From: Parus major
Taxonomy: Eukaryota; Chordata; Aves; Passeriformes; Paridae
Assembly: GCF_001522545.3 (NCBI RefSeq)
Contig: NC_031773.1
Location: 46,732,359 to 46,796,358, forward strand
Length of the DNA stretch: 64,000 nucleotides
Direction: 5' to 3'
Part shown: positions 21,801 to 34,130 of the stretch, one piece after another
How the letters are laid out: every line of letters starts with the position of its first letter
Position numbering within the stretch: position 1 is the stretch's first letter
Position numbers and translations under genes: made by a program
The notes under the pieces: model-generated
Seen by the model: the letters and a program-made list of their open reading frames with translations, nothing else
The model's database searches: none
Told to the model about the DNA's origin: nothing

Positions 21801-24800
21801 TAAACCAGCAAGGGAAGCTTTCTGCTGCTTCTGGAGACTGGAAATCAAAGCAGGAAATCTCTTGCTGTGCAAAAATCTTAGTAGGCATCTTATTGGGGAG
21901 GACTGTTGCTCTGGAGTAGATGGAATTTCAGTACAGACAAATGTAAGATCCTGCTTTTGGCACGTGATGACCCTCTGCAGTTTAAACTGAGAACTGACTG
22001 GCTAGAAAGCAGCGTTCTGGGAAGGAGCCTGGGGGTCCTCCTGTGTGATCTGCTAAGACTGAGTGAGTCGTGCATCCTTCCAGCAACAGAGGCCAGCTGT
22101 ACATGTAGTGAAACCATAGCCAGCAAATCATGGAAGATAATTATTCCTCTTTGACATTTTGAGAATGCATCTGGAATTCTTTGCCTATCTCGAGGCTCTG
22201 CAGTACAAGAAAGACACGGCTGGAACCAGTAAACAGGGTGGTCAGAGGGCTGCACCATGTTATGCATGAGGAGTGGCTGTGAAGTCCGTAGTGAGATCCA
22301 TCCACACTCACTGCTTGGAAAGGGCAAAGAGAGTGGACAGGACTGTCTAGAAAAGGCAAAGCCCAGATCCTTTTCAGGATAGACCATGGAGAAGACTAAT
22401 AAAAGTGCTGCAGCAAAATAAATTCTCGTTGGTGAAATTATCACACTATTGATCAGCATCTGGCACAGCGACCCAAAGAGGTTGTGCAGTCATCATTCTT
22501 GAATATTCAGTGCTTAGCTGGATAAGACCCTTGCCAACGTAATGTGTCTTTGAAGTTAGCCCTGGCATAGGTTTAGGCTAAGTTATTCTCTGGTTTCAGA
22601 AAAACAAATTCATGTGGTTTTACCATCACGAAGGCACTGTAGTGCAGTGATTACCCCAGGAATTTATTTCCTCATGTAGGTATTCAGAATAGAGCTTCAG
22701 GCTATTTGTGATTCTCAAATAATCTTATGAGGGTTTTTTGAGGAGTAAATTTGTTCTTTGCAGTGTTCACAGCAGCTTCCAAGCACAAGTTTTAGTCTGG
22801 CTTTAAACTCATGTATTTCAGCCTAAGTTCCATGTTTCTGTGTGCCCTAACTTGGTGATTGTGAGGAATTACTGCTTTTTGTTCTGGGGCTTCTCAATCT
22901 TACTGTTAATGAGCAATCTTTGTGAACACTTTGTAAAGTACTTGAAAATCTTCAGATGAAAGGAGCTTTTCAAATTCAGATTACATTGTTAAAGTTTATT
23001 TAAGGAAAGTATGAAACCAAAAAGTGCCTATGAGAGAAGTGCTCTTTCTGGATAAACATACCTTTTTATGTTTATGCCCAGAAACTTTTCGCTTATTTTT
23101 TTCTCAGAGACTTTTGAAAGTCTCCAGCACTGTAGTGGTTTTGACACTGGGAAGGGCATGCAGTTCTTAGTGCATACTAGTAATACTCTGGTGGTGGTGC
23201 TTGAAGAAATGTGATGGCTTTTGTAGGCTGCAGCTCTGAGATACTTCCTTTTTTCTTCCTGTAGACTGGTCTGAGCAGCAATAAATTCTCTCTGTCCAAG
23301 ACTGTTCCCCTGACTAAAGTGGTCCAGAACGATACATACACAGCTCCACCTGCACCTCCCCCTCCTATGCGGACAAAGGCCTTGACAAACATGTCCCGGA
23401 CCTTAGTGACAAAGGAAGAGCCTCCGAAAGAGCCAGCACCTGTTGAGGTGAGCTCAGGGAAGGGGAAAATGCAGCTTATAGAAGTCTCTGAAACATCTGA
23501 AACTTGCTGTTCATTGGACATTTGAGCAGCCTATTTCTGCCTGCCTTGCACCATTTTTTCTGGGACATCATCAAGGTTATTCTGATAACTGCAGTCCATG
23601 TCCCAAGAATTTGAAACTAGTCTAAACATCCTTTCCCTGCACATGGTCCTGGAGGAATCTGTATTATGGGGAGATGGCAGTTGTTGTTTGGACACTTCTT
23701 GGTGCCCTTCATGTCCCCAGGAGTAGTGTTTTAACACTATTTGATAGGTTGTATGTTGACTGCAGGTAGCATGGAGAAAAATGAGTTCTTCCAAATGTAC
23801 ACATTCTCATGTACACATGAGACCTCCCAGGCAATTTATAGACAGCCTGCCTGGAATTGCTTTGCCAAACTGCCTGATGTTGGGTACAAGTAGCCCACTG
23901 TGTGTTCCTAGGTGTGTTGAGTTTAGCATGCTCCTGAGAGGCTGGAGCTGTATTTTGGGGTTTTCTCGCTGGTGTAGAGTACAACAGAGACAGGCTGTTA
24001 AAAGTGTGGGCATGACCAGAGTACTGGGTATGCAGATTAAGTTAGTGTTATTCTTGGGAATAAGAGTGGAAAAGTTCCTTCAGAGAGAAACTAGCATGGA
24101 AAAGGAGCTCTTTTTTGCCATCAGATGAGCTGGGCTTCAGTAAACATTGATATTTCCCATTACTAGCTGTAGCTCTCTCCTTTGTGTGTTTGTACAGAAA
24201 TTTCCAGACATACCCTTAGTGACTTTTTATTGCTTTCTCTGCTGTGCTATATTGTGTGCTGTATTTCTGACCTTTTCCATGTGGTGCATTTGTTTGTGTT
24301 GGCAGCTGGCATTCAGTCCTTTGGAAGGCACAAAGATGACCGTAAATAATCTGCACCCTCGAGTTACAGAAGAAGATATTGTTGTGAGTATTGCTTGCTG
24401 CCAGACTGTGCATGAGTGACACTTCCTTTCCTTATTCTTCCTCTTTTGATAAATCACTTGATCTATGGTGAATGCAGTGAAGAGGGGTATGATGTGGGTC
24501 TACTGTCTGTGCAAAATCTTCCAGGGTTCCTGATTGATTGGGGTTTGTTTACACTGTTTTTTAAAAAAACACGTAGTTAAGAACATAGGACAAAATCCCG
24601 CAGAGTATATTGAGATACATCACTTAGAAGAAGAGTTCATGCCAAGTGATTCTTCTACCCAAACTTATGCCCCTGTCCAAATTATCTAGGGGCTTCCATT
24701 CTCACCAGGCTGAGCATGAATCTGGTCTTCCCGTGTGAAAAACATTATTGGGTACTGGCCCTAAACTTCCCTGCTTGTGTAGTCTCTGCTAATGGTGCCA

Positions 24801-26521
24801 AGTACTTACACCATAACAAACGCAGTAAGAAAAGTGTCCAGATCCTATCAGGTATTTAATAAGCAGGATGGGTGTTGTGATGAAGTGAGTGAACCCTTCT
24901 CATGCAGTGCCTTTGGTGTGACCATGGACTGACTCTCTGCCCTCAGGAGTTATTCTGTGTGTGTGGCGCTCTGAAGCGAGCCAGGCTGGTGCACCCTGGA
25001 GTGGCTGAGGTAGTATTTGTGAAGAAAGAAGATGCTATCACAGCATATAAGAAATACAACAACAGGTGCTTAGATGGTAAGTTTGATGCCAGAGTTGCAT
25101 TTAGCATAAATAAATCAAGAATGACTTGATCACCTGACTGGAAGGTTTAAAAGCATCTTAGATGCTAATATGCTGGCAAGAGAGAAATACCAGAAAATCA
25201 TTTCAAGAGCTAGATAAGATACTAATTGCTGTGTAACTAGCTGAATATATGCACAGATTATTTAAATGCAATAAAAAGCCCACCCGCATTTTCCTAGAAA
25301 ATGAAGGTTCAGAGCTGGAGGCAGGGTCCTCATCAGTCTGAGTCTGGTCTAACTTTCAAATGAAATTTCTTGTGTTTCTAATTTAGTATTAAGAGCTGGG
25401 TAGTCCTTAGGAAGGCTTTACCTGCTTACAGAGCTGCTTGCAAAGTTCAAGTAAAACTAGTATTTGCAATAGTTCCAGGGTGTACTCGGAGACCTTTTGA
25501 ACTGGATTTGCAAAACAGTATCAGATTCTCCATAAACTTTCAGCAATGCAATTTTATTTTTTTTTTTTGACCATGTTAAACTGAAATTATTGTTGAACTG
25601 TTAATTTTTAGCTGGAAATAGGTGTTTTTTCTTTCTTTAGATGAGTGACATGTTATGGAAGTCAGATGAGGAGCAGACAGCTAAGACTGGGAGATCCTCT
25701 TGTGTCTCTGCTAAGGGCTTTATACTTCAGTGTAACTTGTTAATTAGTATGATTCTTCATACAGTACTGAGTGTTTCAGTGGCTCTTCTGTTGCTCTGAT
25801 TCTGCAACAAGAGATTTATCAGCTGTTCTTTCTCATGTTTCCCCAGCTTGTAGAACGCTATTGCTTGCACTGTTGAGTGATGTTTCAAGGATCTTGCCTT
25901 ACGCCAATTCTGACAGAACATTTTGTATTTTGGTTTTATTTAGGTCAACCAATGAAATGCAATCTTCATATGAATGGGAATGTCATCACCTCAGACCAGC
26001 CTATATTGCTGTAAGTGTCCTTCAGTGGGGAAAGAGTCCAAATGGTTTTGCAGGTTCTATTTTGAGAATTGTCCCATGAATTTTCTTTCTTTCCCCTTCT
26101 GTGGTACAAAATGATGAGTGGAGTGCAATGTAGCTTGACTACCTAGTGTTCTCAGCCCTGAGGCACAAAAATAGTCTGAAATGAGGATGTTTTCTTGTGA
26201 GAAAAGGATATTTAGAACCTTTATCTCTGATATTGGTAAGGGGGAAATACTGGTAACAGTAAATGCAGACACAGTGTTAAAAGTTATTTATCATAAGGAG
26301 AGGTTAAATACTGCCTTTTTTAGTAATTTTTTTTTTAATTCTCCAGCCGACTGAGTGATACCCCTTCAGTGAAGAAGGAAGGAGAACCACGCCGGTCAAG
26401 TGCAAGCGCCTCCTCAAATCCCCCAGCTGAAGTGGACCCTGAAACTATCTTGAAGGCACTCTTTAAATCCTCAGGGGTCTCTGCCTCTGTGCAGCCCACA
26501 GAATTCAAAATTAAACTCTGA
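12850..26521 (+). CDS. POLDIP3: POLDIP3 / SKAR, mRNA export and exon-junction adaptor
   Basis: Nine coding exons, all phases agreeing: 12850-12908, 16228-16615, 19724-19822, 21380-21475, 23265-23447, 24306-24383, 24947-25076, 25944-26010 and 26347-26521, giving 424 residues (human 421). SKAR is an RRM protein of the TREX/exon-junction system that links S6K1 to translation of spliced mRNAs. The N-terminus ADLSLDELIRKRG is a UAP56-binding motif. Exon 2 carries repeated DAR motifs (FDARQK, DARHK, DAREK, DARFK, DAREM, DAREK). Exons 6-8 form the RRM (MTVNNLHPRVTEEDI, ELFCVCGALKRARL, AEVVFVKKEDA). The tail contains PRRSSASASSNPP, matching the S6K-site region, and ends EFKIKL as in human. The start is the ATG in GACAAGATGGCGG. 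Exon 3 may begin at 19724 or 19727 (TAGCAG). It contains a duplicated 24-bp unit. Confidence 0.97.
17884..18700 (+). mobile_element. Passerine LTR-type retroelement in POLDIP3 intron 2 (ends uncertain)
   Basis: The segment starts TGTCTTGGTTTAGGGCAAAT, a start typical of songbird ERVL-type LTRs. It runs through A-rich and pyrimidine-rich sequence that looks like repeat consensus from memory. I could not find a matching target-site duplication or a firm right end; sequence near 18600-18640 is a TA/CA simple repeat. It is in sense orientation to POLDIP3. Confidence 0.5.
19734..19781 (+). repeat. 24-bp perfect tandem duplication inside POLDIP3 exon 3
   Basis: The units 19734-19757 and 19758-19781 are identical and encode PGHSHPAV followed by PGHSHPAG. 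Human has a single HPHPAG at this place. The duplication adds eight residues in frame to the exon that human cells skip when TDP-43 is lost. Confidence 0.9.
21900..22440 (+). mobile_element. Degenerate CR1 LINE fragment in POLDIP3 intron 4
   Basis: Phrases such as ACTGGCTAGAAAGCAGC followed by GGAGCCTGGGGGTCCTCC, and farther on GGTGGTCAGAGGGCTG, match the 3' part of avian CR1 elements as remembered. The copy is old, with many substitutions and small gaps, and no intact ORF. Confidence 0.62.
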
Positions 26522-27680
26522 GAGGGGGGAGCAAGCAGTGGACTGGAAAACTCATATAAGTTGGGGGATGAGGAAAGTGCAGGAGTGCAGATGTTATTTG
26601 CATTTGCCTATCCTGAAATTTTTTGTTTTCTATGATCGCTACCTTACTGTACAATAGTGTTTTCTCTTGTGTGTGTACTTTCTGTTTTCATAGTTGGAGT
26701 TTTCTTCCATGATTTTTTTTCCCAAGAGAATAACCTCCCCCTTCTGCCAGTAATGTATTACCAAGCATATACCATGTAACTCCATCCTTTACTCCAAAGC
26801 CCCCGGTGGCCATTAAAAGTGCACATAGACTTCGAGGGAAGGAGTGGTGATCTCCTTCTCTTTTCTTCTGACTGACCTTTAACTAAAAGGTGCATCTCCT
26901 TGATTGTCCACAGGCAAGAGCACCACGTTTTTTCTGAAGTTGCTGCGCTGGGTGCACAGGCAGGTTGGGCTCCATCCAGAAAGGACTTGTATGCATTTGG
27001 TGGCATAACTCTTCCTTCTGGCTGTTGGACACTTTCCTGCTCAGCAGCTGGGACACTGAGACGAAGCAGGAAAAGCTGAGCTGCCAGCAGTGTGTGCCAA
27101 CAGAGGCATCAGGCAGAAAGGACATATGCACAAGTGCACCAGACATTGTGCTATGGGCAGGGGTGTTTCAACTCTGGTAGTGCTGGAGGGTTATTCTGGC
27201 ACTTGTATAAGGAATATATTTACTCTGGAGGGTCAGGCTCAGTTGCTCTCCTCTTTCTGGACTGAAAAATTAAGAACCAGTCATGCTCAGAGGTAGAAGA
27301 AACCCAGCTGTTTGACTCCCATTAGACTAAATTGCCTCCTGCTGCTGTTGCATGGACATGAGTTTCTTTCTTGCCTTCTAACTCAGCCAGTCTCCTATAA
27401 AATGGAAGGACCTGGGACCCATTTCAGATCCTAATATACACAAAGTTTTGTGTCTGAGAACTCCTTTCTTTGAGAGATGCAATTTGGGCATTGTTTGGCT
27501 GCTGTGCAGTTATGCTGCTGGCATGCCTGGATTTGGAGGATGATTCCTGCAGTGTGTGGCTTCAGGGAGAGGTTTAGGAGCAGAGGGCAGTTAGTGCTGT
27601 GTAAGGAGCACGGGAGAAGAGGTCAAGTCCGGTGCAGGGCGGCGAGGACGTGGCGTGGGCCAGCGAGTGTGTGTGACAGG

Positions 27681-27694
27681 CCACTAGGTGGCAC
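27681..27694 (+). promoter_or_regulatory. CTCF-type motif in the POLDIP3 3' UTR
   Basis: CCACTAGGTGGCAC fits every position of the CTCF core CCASYAGRKGGCRS. It lies between POLDIP3 and RRP7A in an otherwise CpG-poor region. Occupancy is not shown. Confidence 0.55.
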
Positions 27695-28275
27695 TTCCAG
27701 TACTTATCTTTGTTTGTCCTGCATTGGCGCCTTGGATGTTCAAAGTCCCAGTGGGTCCACTCGTTTGTGTTTGTTCAAATCGTATTGGAAGAGACGAAAG
27801 CTGAGAGCAACTTCCAGAATCTGGTTGGGGTTTGAACTTGATCCTACTAGGTGGGAGACTAACCTAATCCATTTTGTTCAGCTCTGCTGAGTAGCTTCTC
27901 TAAGTTCAGACTCCGTTTCTAGGACAACCCCCTGTTTCTTTTGCTTTCTTGTTCTGTAAGAACTCTTTCTTCTATCTAGCTTGTGCAGACCATTCCTCTA
28001 TCTCACTGTATCCCTTTTAGCCATGGAAATAATAAGGACTTGGCAGGACTTGTTTTTCTGGAGTACTCTTTGGTTTGAAGGCCAGTGACACCATGATTGG
28101 TAGGGTGCTTCATGTGAACAGCAGATGTTTGTAGGGGAGGGGACCTAAGACAGCTATTGTTCTCCTTTTATAGATTGCCCACCAAATACCTGTGTTTTAA
28201 TAAAAAAAAAAAAAGGGGGGGGGGAGGAGGAGAAAACATTAGGGGTTGGAGAAGATAATGTATTACCTGTTTCTG

Positions 28276-28281
28276 AATAAA
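28276..28281 (+). terminator. POLDIP3 polyadenylation signal
   Basis: AATAAA followed by a TG/T-rich stretch, the last good signal before the gap to RRP7A. Confidence 0.6.
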
Positions 28282-28300
28282 CATTTGTTATACAGAGTGG

Positions 28301-29744
28301 ATTCTAAGCCTTTTTAGATGATGTGAAGTAACTAAAATTAAGTGGTAATATTCCAATATTGAGTCAATCCTGCTTTCTAGGTGAACATAGAAATTTCAAA
28401 ACTGATAATGTGATGAAGAGCAAGTGGAGCTTATGGGTGAGAGAACTGTTATTCCTCCACCTTTTAATCTGGATCATAGAAATTAGCAGCTGACTCTTGC
28501 TACTAAATTGAAGCCATTTGTGTCCATGTAATTCAAATTCTCTTTTTACAGGGAAAAAAAAAAAAGCGGCCTTTGTTACTGACAACCTAGTAATGTAAAA
28601 AGTAATTTTATAGCAAAAACGGCTCTGAAATCAGGGTACCTGTTCTAAGTGAAGTGGGATACTTTCATTACCAGCTAGACAGAAAGCTGTGTAAATGTGA
28701 AGACGTGTTGCGAGTGCATCTCTTGCCTCTTCTGAATGAATGGGGAGACTCAAGGATCTTGTAAATTAATAGATTCATGTCCTTTGGAAAAGCCAAATAG
28801 CAAGATGCATTTTAACTTACTGCTAAATTCTGCATTATGTTTAGGTTATCTCAGAGTTTTGATGGCATTGATGTACTTCCTTGGAAGAACTACTTTCTGG
28901 TCTGTTCCATAGCTCTGTTATCTATGGCAGCATATTCTTACTTTTTACAAATTGGTGAATGAAGTGGTTGTCCAAACACCACTCCATGGCTTGTCTTAGA
29001 GCAGTGTCTTGGTGTACACTGGTATTCTGGTCTTGGTCAGCTCTTTAATGCACCATTGCATGGCTTCTTAATCAAAAGTAACTGTTTATTGCCAGTCCTT
29101 TTCAGGTAGTTCACCTTGGCTCTCCAGTTTCTCATGGACATCCTGCAATTGTCATGCTAATCATGATTTCGAACCTACCACCTTCTGTCTACATTTATCC
29201 TCATGCAACATGGTTATATTTTTGTTTGGGTTTTGTTTTTTTTTTCCCTTCTGGTCTGATAGAAATGGCGAACTTCCATATGAAATACTAATTGTCTGCA
29301 CTCTGAATTAATGTGCATTAATTTAGACATTAAATTGCCTGGCCGGGACAGGTGGTAGGTTATTTGTAACGGTGTTTCTTTTGTTTGTTTTGGGTTTCTT
29401 TTATTTCAAAAATGTGAGGACATCTGAAATGCTGCCACAATGTGCAAGTTTGGTATATTTTCATGGCTTTTGCATGTACCTTCCAATAATGTTCATTAAC
29501 TTGATATTTGGTTGGATCAACTCTCCATATCATGTCATATTTTGTCACCTCCTACATTAATCTCGCTTCAGTATTTTTGAAATGGTCCTGTCTTCCATTA
29601 CAAATTCGTCTGTAAAGGTTTTTTTGTTTGTTTTTTTTTTTAATAACAGTCTTTAAAAGCAATTGCCTTTGAATGTTTCTACATCTCTTTAAGATTTACT
29701 TGCCTCTCTCAGATTAAGGACAGTGCCTGAGTTTTACACTGTTT
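28301..29744. other. Intergenic stretch between POLDIP3 and RRP7A
   Basis: AT-rich unique sequence with several T-rich runs (for example 29237-29250 and 29618-29642). No coding exon, RNA or clear repeat family recognised. Confidence 0.5.
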
Positions 29745-29869
29745 TTACAAAAACATAAACTCAACCCCAGGGCTGCAGCGCGTCCCCCTGCTGCCGCCAT
29801 TATCCGGGCCGCGCGGCGCCCTGGGAACTACAATTCCCGGCAGCCCCCGCGCCGCCGCGCACAGAGAAG
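29745..29869 (+). promoter_or_regulatory. RRP7A promoter with ZNF143/THAP11-type site
   Basis: The base composition turns GC-rich about 100 bp before the ATG. ACTACAATTCCC at 29827-29838 is the core of the ZNF143 (STAF)/THAP11 motif common in housekeeping and nucleolar gene promoters. It lies 32 bp upstream of the start codon. Confidence 0.7.
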
Positions 29870-32843
29870 ATGGCGGCCGCCACGGGGCGTGCGGCGGGCG
29901 CGGTGCCGGCGGGATACACGGGTGAGGGGCAGCGCGGGGTACCGGGAGCGGCGCCGGCGGGATACACGGGTGAGGGGCAGCGCGGGGTACCGGGAGCGGC
30001 GCCGGCGGGATACACGGGTGAGGGGCAGCGCGGGGTACCGGGAGCGGCGCCGGCGGGATACACGGGTGAGGGGCAGCGCGGGAAACGGGGCCGGGGCGGC
30101 AGCGGCGTCTCAGAGCGGTGCGTCCCTCGCAGCTCTGGCGGTGAAGTTCGCGGAGCGGCAGCGCTCGCCGCACTGCCTGTTGGTGAAGGAGCACCAGGTG
30201 CGGGAAGGGGCCGACACTGCGCACCCGCCTCGCCGGACGCTCTTCGTCCTCAACGTGCCCCCGTACTGCGGCCCGGTGAGTGGGGGCGGCTGGGCGCCGA
30301 GGACAGGGCCTTGCGGGCCCGGGAGCTGGCGTGCCTCGGGGCTGATACGGGCGGAGGGCCGGGCTGGGGCTCGGGGAGCTGCCCGGAGAGCTCTGCAGGC
30401 TGTTTGAGGGAGGCATCGCTCCTGCTTTACTGTGTACTTTCTCTTCGTGTTAAGGACGCTCTGTCTAGGCTGTTCTCTCGCTGCGGGCATGTGCAGTCTG
30501 TGGACATGTGTGATAAGCCAGGTCCAGGAGAGAAAAAAGATAAACTGACGTCCAAATTCTTCGATCACAAAACTCCGAAGGTAAAGCTTGGACAGGGGAG
30601 TGGAATACTGATGCTTTAGTGGGAAAAGATGGCAAATACTAAATGGTTCTCTTCAGAACATGAGGCATGGGAAACCGTATGGGACATCGGGTGACATGAT
30701 TACTTACTTAAATTGACACTGTCTTTTTTTTTTGGTATCCTACTGCCACTTGTGGTTTGACTTTTATTTTATTTTTTAAAGTTATTTGTACTGCAGTTGC
30801 TTGCACCATCACCAGTGTCTCTAACATATCTTAGTCACCTGGGTGTTTCTTTTCTTCTAGGGATTTCAAGTAGCATATGTGGTGTTCAGGAAAGCAGCAG
30901 CTGTCCAGGCAGCCAAGGCTCTATCAAAGGAAGGTCCCTTGCTAATATCAACAAAGAGCCACCCTGTGAAAACCGGCATTAGCAGTATGTCAGCTCTAGC
31001 TATCTTTCCATGGGCCAATGCCAGGGAAGAACTATACTCGTTGTTTGCTGAGTTCTACCGTGCATGTCCCATTTTGTCCTAAGCTGAGGAATGTTCAGTG
31101 TTTTGTGTGCTTTTATTATTTACATGGTAGCAATTTTATTGAACCAGGTATTGAAGTCTGGTCCGGTGACCCTATGGGAGAGTGGGGACACTTGGAAGGG
31201 TCCTTTTTCCTGACATCTTTTCAGTATTGCATAGATTCAGAGATACTGTCTGCATCTTGTCCTCAAAATGGAGACCAGACTCATGCAGCAGGCACCAGAT
31301 GTCTGTCAAGTTGACAGCACTTCACAATATAACCCCTTGACAGAAGCACAGCCCTGAATGTTGTACCCCTGGGCTTATAAGGCTAGCCCACTTCTGCCTG
31401 GGCAAGTTGCAAAGTCTTCCCATCGCGTATTGGTTGTGCTCGCAGCCAAGTTGGTTTGAGCTGTGGTGGAGGGAAGCTGAACATAAATGGGAACAACGTG
31501 TCCTTCCCCCACTCGAGTTCACTCTAGAGCTGCCCAAAAGTACCACGCTAGCCTGCTTCTAACAGCAGCTACTGCTGACTTGTGCCCTCTCTCTTCCAGA
31601 GTGGATCGCCAGCTATGAGGCCTCCATTGTGAATCCGAAGGAGCTGAAGGCTGAAGTGGATGCCTACATGCAAGACTATGATAAAAAGATGGCAGAGGTG
31701 AGGCCAGGCTAGGGAGGGAACCAAGCTAAGCAGTTTTCTTGGGGCAGAGGGAAAGAAGAGAGATTTCTCAGTGCTCTGGCCATATTGGGAAGGGCTGAGG
31801 ATCCCTCTCTTTGGCAGAGGTTTTTTACTCCCAGTTGCTGGTGGTTTGGTCTGTAACACCTGACCCTTCCCCTAGGGCTTACAATGGATATCCCCAGATA
31901 AATTGGTTTGTGGCTGACATGCAATGTGACTGAGAGTTATGGAGGACTGAGAATGCCTGTAGTCCTGATCCCATGGCTTCCTTTAAATCTCGTGTGGAAG
32001 CAGGAGCTGTAACTTTGTTTAAAGGAGGGCTGCGGGGGAGTTGTGCATTAGGCTGTACATCTGCACTGGGCTGCCTCACCCTCCTGCCATTACAGGAAGA
32101 AGCCAAAGCAGCCAAGGAGGAGGGTGTTCCAGATGAGGAGGGCTGGGTGAAGGTGACCCGGAAGGGCCGCAAGCCTGGCCTGCCGCGGACAGAGGCTGCC
32201 AACCTGCGCGTGCTGGAGAAGGAGAAACAGAAAAGGGCCCGCAAAGAGCTGCTCAATTTCTATGCCTGGCAGCACCGCGAGACCAAGAGAGAGCGTGAGT
32301 GTGCAAGTCTCCTCCTACCCCTGCCCGTGTCTCTTGTGTCACACTGTGGCCCGAAGAGCGTCCTTCTGCCTTCAGGGGAGGCTACGTTGCTGCCAGTAAG
32401 CAATTGGCTGGCTGGATCTGAACGGCCTCTTGCCACCACCTGTCCTAGCAAGGGCTGATGGAATATTTTGTGGGAGGGTGTGTAGGTTGTGATTTTCCAA
32501 GAGGTGCTTATTCAGTCTGCACAAAGGCCGTGATTGAAGGGGGAAACTAGCCAATTCCTCCCCAAGAGGGAGCTGCAGCACCACCGCCAGAGATGAACGG
32601 CTGGAGCCCCAGCTTGGCACTCAGCCGAGGTGTAAAAGGACTCCCTCTGGAAACTGTATGGCTGTTGGGACTGAGCCCCTCCGGTGTGTGGAAGTGAAGC
32701 TCCCAGTAGAGGGAGGTCTGCTGCTCTCGTGTGACCTGTTCTTTCTTTGTGTTTTAGACATTGCCCAGTTAAGGAAGAAATTTGAGGAGGACAAGCAGAG
32801 GATCGCACTGATGCGAGCCCAGCGCAAGTTTCGGCCATACTAG
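29870..32843 (+). CDS. RRP7A: RRP7A, ribosomal RNA processing protein 7 homolog
   Basis: Seven coding exons with agreeing phases: 29870-29921, 30133-30275, 30455-30580, 30861-30984, 31600-31697, 32096-32294 and 32758-32843, giving 275 residues (human 280). RRP7 acts in the small-subunit processome in the nucleolus, in early 18S rRNA processing. The N-terminal region has an RRM-like fold (TLFVLNVPPYC, then ALSRLFSRCGHVQSVDM, then GFQVAYVVF). The C-terminal RRP7 domain shows EEGVPDEEGWVKVTRKGRK, ELLNFYAWQHRETK and ends AQRKFRPY exactly as in human. Exon 1 encodes MAAATGRAAGAVPAGYT and joins ALAVKF, aligning with human GYAAIPIKF. The exon 1 donor used here (after 29921) is the first of four near-identical donors in a 48-bp repeat, so the N-terminus could vary by 16, 32 or 48 residues. 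It lies downstream of POLDIP3 and converges with SERHL. Confidence 0.96.
29903..30082 (+). repeat. 48-bp minisatellite duplicating the RRP7A exon 1 donor site
   Basis: Three full copies (29903-29950, 29951-29998, 29999-30046) and one partial copy (30047-30082) are nearly identical. Each carries GATACACGG followed by GTGAGG, that is, the end of exon 1 plus its 5' splice site. The predicted cuts are after 29921, 29969, 30017 and 30065. The period is 16 codons, so the ORF stays open and reads as a 16-residue repeat (GYTGEGQRGVPGAAPA). Confidence 0.93.
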
Positions 32844-33201
32844 GTTGTGCTGAGCTGTTCTTCAGGTGCCTGCGCTGGGTAGGAGAGATCCCTACTGACT
32901 CCATTTGCCAAAGGATTTTGGGGAATTGAGGCAGCTTTGGATTGCCTTTGCCTTTACCTTTGGATCTGAAATGGGAGATCCCAGCAACTGCTGCTGGAGG
33001 AGAGTTCCCTTTATTTGCACCCGTATCCTGCTCTTCTGTCATTCAGCTCCATGGCAGCACTTCTCACGGTGCTCAGGTCAAGGGGCTGAAGCACATCCTG
33101 TGACAACCTGCCACCCAAAAACACACCTCCTAAAGCTTGGTGAGAACTGGGATTGACCTAGTGCAGCCTCTGGAAGGGCAGGGAATGGCTGAAGAACTGT
33201 A

Positions 33202-33207
33202 AATAAA
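33202..33207 (+). terminator. RRP7A polyadenylation signal
   Basis: AATAAA about 360 bp after the stop codon, in CTGTAAATAAACTGC. Confidence 0.7.
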
Positions 33208-33782
33208 CTGCTGCTACTGTTTTCAGAACATGGGAATGCTTCTCTCTTCCCCCCAGTCCCCTGTGGGAAACGGCTTCTTGTGTGCTGGGGTGGTGCTAAA
33301 AATTATGGCTTGTAACCTAATGCTCCTTTGCACATTTTATTGAAGGAACGAGGAGGAAAGCAACTTTAGGAAAAAAACTAACTTTGACCTGTTGTCACAA
33401 GGAAAGATCAGTGGTTTGGTACAGAGCTCTACCCCTTATCTTGGTGACTCCCTCCCTGGCCAAGTATCGTGGTGCCCAGTCATCCAGCTGTGTGCATGGA
33501 GTCTGCAGCTATGTCTAGGCCATGGGAAATTCCTGATACCCAGAACTGTTGCAAGAACAAATGCCACTTTGAGCAGCCTGGTTTGGAAAGAGAAACTAGA
33601 CTCTCCACGCCCTGTTTCCACTTAACCTGTCCCCAGCCCACAGAAGGCAGGTAAGGATGGCAGCAGGCATGTTTAGGTGTGGGGCAGTGCTTTTGTACTG
33701 CTCCTATAGCATTTGTGCACCTTTAGAAGTAACTGGTAGCTCTGTGATCAAAGTAACCCACCCAGCCCCAGGCTTTTAAACT

Positions 33783-33788
33783 TTTATT
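33783..33788 (-). terminator. Candidate distal SERHL polyadenylation signal
   Basis: AATAAA on minus, about 1 kb after the SERHL stop. A nearer signal lies at 34130-34125. The two convergent genes end within about 600-900 bp of each other. Confidence 0.4.
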
Positions 33789-34124
33789 TTACTACCTGTA
33801 ACTTCATTAGAGATGTGACCATAAATGTAAGGTGGAAGTGGTGGTAAATTCCAGAGAGCTGAGATAAAATGGATTTACCCTCTCCTAAAAAACCAACTGC
33901 ACATACAGTTTGCATTGCTTGCAGAGATGACAGGCCTGGCTGCTTCAGTGAGCTGTTTGCATCAATGTAACTGGGAGGCAGATCCTTGGTAGGGCTTACC
34001 TAAGGCACACAGTGTGTAAAAATTGCTGCCTCCCAAGATGCATTTTAGCTGCTTGGGTGAATGGCCTGAAAGGAGGTTTGTTCTTCTGTAGTGTCAAGAA
34101 ATACTTAACATTAGAACATTAATC

Positions 34125-34130
34125 TTTATT
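34125..34130 (-). terminator. Candidate proximal SERHL polyadenylation signal
   Basis: AATAAA on minus, about 665 bp after the stop codon. Confidence 0.5.

Larger units (their letters stand above)
26522..28300 (+). other. POLDIP3 3' untranslated region
   Basis: About 1.75 kb follow the stop before the last clear signal, AATAAA at 28276-28281. An earlier AATAAA at 28199 runs into a poly-A/poly-G tract (about 28199-28228). No separate gene is seen; open frames here are chance. Confidence 0.7.

Noticed and set aside
29745..30416. 223-codon minus-strand frame with a PAGAAPGTPRCPSPVY repeat
   Set aside because: It is the antisense image of the 48-bp RRP7A minisatellite.
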